This document shows, piece by piece, positions 60,725 to 64,000 of a stretch of DNA of 64,000 bases. The position numbers were made by a program, and so were the translations under genes. This DNA is from Paenibacillus solanacearum. Lineage in GTDB: Bacteria; Bacillota; Bacilli; Paenibacillales; NBRC-103111. The DNA lies in the NCBI RefSeq assembly GCF_910593845.1, contig NZ_CAJVAS010000006.1:1-64000 (forward strand), in the 5' to 3' direction. A model generated the notes under the pieces. That model did no database searches and was not told where the DNA came from. It worked only from the letters and a program-made list of their open reading frames with translations. Numbering within the stretch: position 1 is the stretch's first letter; each line of letters opens with the position of its first letter.

Positions 60725-62467
60725 ATGCCTTTTCTGAAAAAGTATGTTCCGAAATATTGGAAGATGTTTTGTCTCGCCGTGTTGTGCCTGACGTTCGAAG
60801 CGCTCTGCGATCTTGCGATGCCGACGATTTTGTCCAAAATCATCGACGTCGGCGTGGCGCACAGCCGGATGGATTATGTACTGCGGATGGGCGGCTTGAT
60901 GCTGCTCATTACGGCGTTCGGCGCCGTCGCGGCCTGTGGGCGCAATATATTGGCCAGCCGCGTCTCGCAGAAGTTCGGCGCGGAACTGAGGTCCGACATG
61001 TTCCGCAAAATTCAGTCGCTGTCGTTCGATAACATCGACCGGTTCGAACGGGCGTCGCTCGTTACCCGGCTGACGAACGATGTGACGCAGGTGCAGAACT
61101 TCATGAACGGCCTGATGCGCATCTTCGTCAAATCGCCGCTCATCTGCATCGGCTCGCTTATTATGGCGACGCGCCTGAATTCCCAGCTCGCCATCGTGCT
61201 CGCAGTCGTCGTTCCCATCGTCGCGCTGCTGATCGCGCTGAACATGAAGATCGGCTTCCCGCTCTTTATCAAGGTGCAGAAGGCGCTTGACCAGGTGAAC
61301 AGTCTGTCCCGGGAATACTTGTCCGGCGTGCGTGTCGTGAAAGCGTTTAACCGGTTCGATTACGAGGTCGACAAGTTCGAGCAGTCGAACCAGGAGTACC
61401 GGGCCCGCTCGGTCCGGGCGATGCGCCGCATGTCGATCTTCAATCCGGCCATTATGCTGACTGTCAACTTCGGCATCATTACGGTGCTGTGGCTGGGCGG
61501 CGTCCGCGTGGACGGCGGACAGATGCAGGTCGGCACGATCATCGCTTTCATCAACTATATGACGCAAATTTTGTTCTCGCTGATGATGATCTCCAACGTG
61601 TTCAATATGTTCGTGCGCGCCAAAGCTTCGGCCGGACGGATCGACGAGGTATTCGCGCAGGAGAATACGATGAATTGGAATGCGGACACGCGGCCGAATC
61701 CGGAAATGAAAGGTCGCATCGATTTTGAAAATGTATACTTCACGTATGAAGGCACGTCTGGCGAACCGGTGCTGAAAAACATCTCGTTCACCTGTCATGC
61801 CGGAGAAACCGTCGGCATCATCGGTTCGACCGGCTCCGGCAAGAGCAGCCTCGTCGGACTCATCCCCCGCTTCTACGATACGCTTGCGGGAACGGTGAAG
61901 GTGAACGGCGTCGACGTCAAGGAGATCGACCCGCAGCTGCTGCGTGAGAAGATCGCGCTCGTCCCGCAACAGACGGTGCTGTTCACCGGCACCGTGCTCG
62001 ACAATATTAAGATCGGCAAGGAAGACGCGACGATGGCGGAAATCGAGCAGGCGGCCAAGATGTCCGAGGCGCATGGTTTCGTCAGTTCGTTTGCCGATGG
62101 CTACAACACCATCCTCGGACAAGGCGGCGTGAACTTCTCGGGCGGGCAGAAGCAGCGCGTATCGATCGCTCGAGCGCTCGTCCGCAAGCCGGAAATTCTT
62201 ATTCTCGACGACTGTACGAGCGCGGTGGATGTTGCTACGGAGTCAAGAATCAAGGAAGCGCTGAAGACGTATGCCGCCGACTTGACCTGTCTTCTGATCG
62301 CCCAGCGTATCACGTCCGTCATGGACGCGGATAAAATCATCGTGCTCGATAACGGGGAAATCGTAGGCGTCGGCAAGCACGAGACGCTGATGCGAACGTG
62401 CCGCGTCTATCAGGAAATATGCCAATCGCAAGTAGGAAAGGAGATGCAGTCCGATGTCTCAGCCTAA
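60725..62467 (+). CDS. ABC exporter half-transporter 1 (heterodimer partner, degenerate site)
   Basis: A 580-residue exporter subunit: six membrane helices (about 15-310) and a C-terminal ATPase with Walker A GSTGSGKSS (about 380), Q-loop VPQQTVLF, signature FSGGQKQR and Walker B ILILDDCTSAVD. The residue after the Walker B Asp is Asp instead of the catalytic Glu, which marks the non-canonical nucleotide site of heterodimeric exporters such as BmrCD or YheIH. ATG 60725 is 8 nt after GGAGGA. The partner gene overlaps its 3' end by 14 nt. The substrate is unknown; multidrug efflux is common in this group. Confidence 0.9.
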   Translation: MPFLKKYVPKYWKMFCLAVLCLTFEALCDLAMPTILSKIIDVGVAHSRMDYVLRMGGLMLLITAFGAVAACGRNILASRVSQKFGAELRSDMFRKIQSLSFDNIDRFERASLVTRLTNDVTQVQNFMNGLMRIFVKSPLICIGSLIMATRLNSQLAIVLAVVVPIVALLIALNMKIGFPLFIKVQKALDQVNSLSREYLSGVRVVKAFNRFDYEVDKFEQSNQEYRARSVRAMRRMSIFNPAIMLTVNFGIITVLWLGGVRVDGGQMQVGTIIAFINYMTQILFSLMMISNVFNMFVRAKASAGRIDEVFAQENTMNWNADTRPNPEMKGRIDFENVYFTYEGTSGEPVLKNISFTCHAGETVGIIGSTGSGKSSLVGLIPRFYDTLAGTVKVNGVDVKEIDPQLLREKIALVPQQTVLFTGTVLDNIKIGKEDATMAEIEQAAKMSEAHGFVSSFADGYNTILGQGGVNFSGGQKQRVSIARALVRKPEILILDDCTSAVDVATESRIKEALKTYAADLTCLLIAQRITSVMDADKIIVLDNGEIVGVGKHETLMRTCRVYQEICQSQVGKEMQSDVSA

Positions 62468-64000
62468 CGAACCGGCAAGACCGAGCCAAACGCCGCAGGA
62501 TATGCCGCAGATGATGGGCGGTCCGGGGCGGCCGATGGGGGGATTCGGCGGCGGTCGCGGCAGACCTGTCGTGAAGCCGAAAAATTTCCGCGCCACCTTG
62601 AAAAGATTGTGGCAGTATCTCGGCAGGGAAAAGAAGCTGCTCTCCTTCATCTTCCTTATTATTTTGATCGATTCGGTCATTACGCTGGCCGGACCTTACT
62701 TGATCGGGGTTTCGGTCGATGCGATGTCGGTCTCCGGAGGACGGGTCGATTTCCATCTGCTGCAGATTGCCATTATCGCGCTCACGACCGCTTATATATC
62801 GGACGCCTTTCTGACATTTTTGCAAGGCTGGCTGATGGCGGGGATGTCGCAGCGCATCGTGATGAATTTGCGCAGCGCCTTGTTCGGCAAGCTGCAGAAG
62901 CTGCCGCTATCGTTTTTCGACACGCGCCGGCATGGGGAAGTCATGAGCCGGCTGACCAACGATATCGATAACGTGAGCAACACGATCTCGCAATCGACCG
63001 CGCAGCTGATGACCGGCTCCATCGCGATCCTCGGCTCGCTGACGATGATGATTGTGCTGAGCCCGCTGCTTACGCTCGCCAGCTTGATTACGGTGCCTCT
63101 CGTCATGCTGCTGGCTCGCACCATTACGAAGCGGACGAGCGCGTTGTTCCGAGAGCAGCAGGCGCAGCTCGGCAAGCTGAACGGGCATGCCGAGGAGACG
63201 ATTACCGGGCTGCTCGTGGTCAAAGCGTTCAATCACGAGAACAAGGCGATCGAGGAATTCGAAGAGGTGAACACGAAGCTGTATGAAGTCGGCTTGAAGG
63301 CGCAAATCTTCTCCGGCTTTCTGATGCCGATCATGGGCGTCATCAACAATATCGGCTTCGCCGCCGTGGCGATCGTAGGCGGCGTGCTGGCGGTGAACGG
63401 GGACATTACCATCGGCGTCATCGCCAGCTTCCTGAGCTACTCCAGACAGTTCGTCCGGCCGCTCAACGAAATGGCCAACATCTACAACATCATGCAATCG
63501 GGCGTCGCCGGCGCGGAGCGGGTGTTTGAGATCATGGACGAGAATGAGGAAGACAAGGATGCGCCGGGTGCCGTCATGCTGGAGCATCCGCGCGGCCATG
63601 TCGTGTTCGAGAACGTCACGTTCGGCTATTCGCCGGATGTGCCGATATTGAAAAACATCAGCTTCGAAGCGACGGAAGGCAGCAGCACGGCGCTGGTCGG
63701 GCCGACCGGAGCGGGGAAGACGACGATCGTCAATTTGCTGACGCGCTTTTACGACGTAACCGGAGGGCGCATCCTGATCGACGGCAGAGACATCAAGGAG
63801 TATACGCGGGATAGCCTGCGGCGGACGTTCGGCATCGTGCTGCAGGACACGTATTTGTTCTCCGGCACGATCAAGGAGAATATCAAATACGGCCGCTCCG
63901 ACGCGACCGACCGGGAAGTGGTCGCCGCGGCGAAGATGGCCAATGCGGACGTGTTCATTCGCCGCCTGCCGAACGGGTACGATACGATGCTGACGGAGAA
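62454..64000 (+). CDS. ABC exporter half-transporter 2, 3' partial
   Basis: The gene runs off the right edge; 515 codons are visible. ATG 62454, preceded by GGAAAGGAG, lies inside the 3' end of the previous gene. Residues 1-40 are a Pro/Gly/Met/Arg-rich cytoplasmic tail (MMGGPGRPMGGFGGGRGR), then six membrane helices and the start of an ATPase with Walker A GPTGAGKTT (bases 63700-63726) and Q-loop VLQDTYLFSG. The signature and Walker B lie beyond 64000. Such Gly/Met-rich N-tails are typical of the YheH/LmrA-like partner. It should supply the catalytically competent site of the heterodimer. Confidence 0.9.
   Translation, partial: MSQPNEPARPSQTPQDMPQMMGGPGRPMGGFGGGRGRPVVKPKNFRATLKRLWQYLGREKKLLSFIFLIILIDSVITLAGPYLIGVSVDAMSVSGGRVDFHLLQIAIIALTTAYISDAFLTFLQGWLMAGMSQRIVMNLRSALFGKLQKLPLSFFDTRRHGEVMSRLTNDIDNVSNTISQSTAQLMTGSIAILGSLTMMIVLSPLLTLASLITVPLVMLLARTITKRTSALFREQQAQLGKLNGHAEETITGLLVVKAFNHENKAIEEFEEVNTKLYEVGLKAQIFSGFLMPIMGVINNIGFAAVAIVGGVLAVNGDITIGVIASFLSYSRQFVRPLNEMANIYNIMQSGVAGAERVFEIMDENEEDKDAPGAVMLEHPRGHVVFENVTFGYSPDVPILKNISFEATEGSSTALVGPTGAGKTTIVNLLTRFYDVTGGRILIDGRDIKEYTRDSLRRTFGIVLQDTYLFSGTIKENIKYGRSDATDREVVAAAKMANADVFIRRLPNGYDTMLTE

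Noticed and set aside
60680..62122. 480-codon minus-strand frame opposite the ABC exporter gene
   Set aside because: Antisense shadow of a canonical half-transporter, rich in His, Asp and Arg.

Overview
The window looks like chromosome from a GC-rich spore-forming Firmicute, most likely Paenibacillus or a close relative. The pointers are a collagen-like exosporium-type protein, DUF3231 proteins, a B. subtilis-type DppA peptidase, a HemAT-type receptor, many single lipoprotein sugar-binding proteins, TTG/GTG starts behind AGGAGG sites, and LexA, Fur and CcpA-like sites of Bacillus type. No rRNA, tRNA, phage, insertion sequence or CRISPR array was seen.

Layout. 1-3739: the 3' part of a Gly-X-Thr repeat surface protein followed by two glycosyltransferases that may decorate it. 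4021-5350: two membrane proteins of unknown role. 5322-13234: a probable iron-controlled locus. A LysR regulator and a convergent seven-gene operon each start at a promoter overlapped by a Fur box. The operon encodes an FmdE-like protein, two related amidotransferase-like proteins, a family 5 binding protein, one permease, a permease-ATPase fusion and a second ATPase. 13660-20030: two DUF3231 proteins, an NlpC/P60 peptidase, two orphan sugar-binding lipoproteins, and a short RNA-like unit with a consensus promoter and a terminator. 20449-32356: a HemAT-type chemoreceptor carrying a C-terminal CZB domain, a GH35 beta-galactosidase, a DeoR regulator with a MurA whose catalytic Cys is Asp, an esterase, a YitT protein, a sporulation-kinase-like histidine kinase, DppA, and a chloramphenicol acetyltransferase with a translational attenuator.

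32585-52491 is a carbohydrate-use island. It holds a LacI regulator, L-fucose/D-arabinose isomerase and ribulokinase; then a second LacI regulator whose operator recurs before an orphan binding protein, a sulfatase, a GH172 (DUF2961) protein and its own gene. Two more sulfatases, a phosphodiesterase, a dioxygenase, a beta-propeller protein, an EamA transporter, a DeoR regulator and a further binding protein follow. FucI with ribulokinase and GH172, but no fuculose aldolase, suggests D-arabinose or a similar sugar released from a partly sulfated glycan; this is inference.

52576-64000 is mixed: an AraC regulator, a GyrI-VOC-VOC fusion, a HAD phosphatase, a phospholipase C-like protein, a small gene under two LexA boxes, a probable decayed gene, a methyltransferase, a membrane acyltransferase, and a heterodimeric ABC exporter whose second subunit runs off the right edge.
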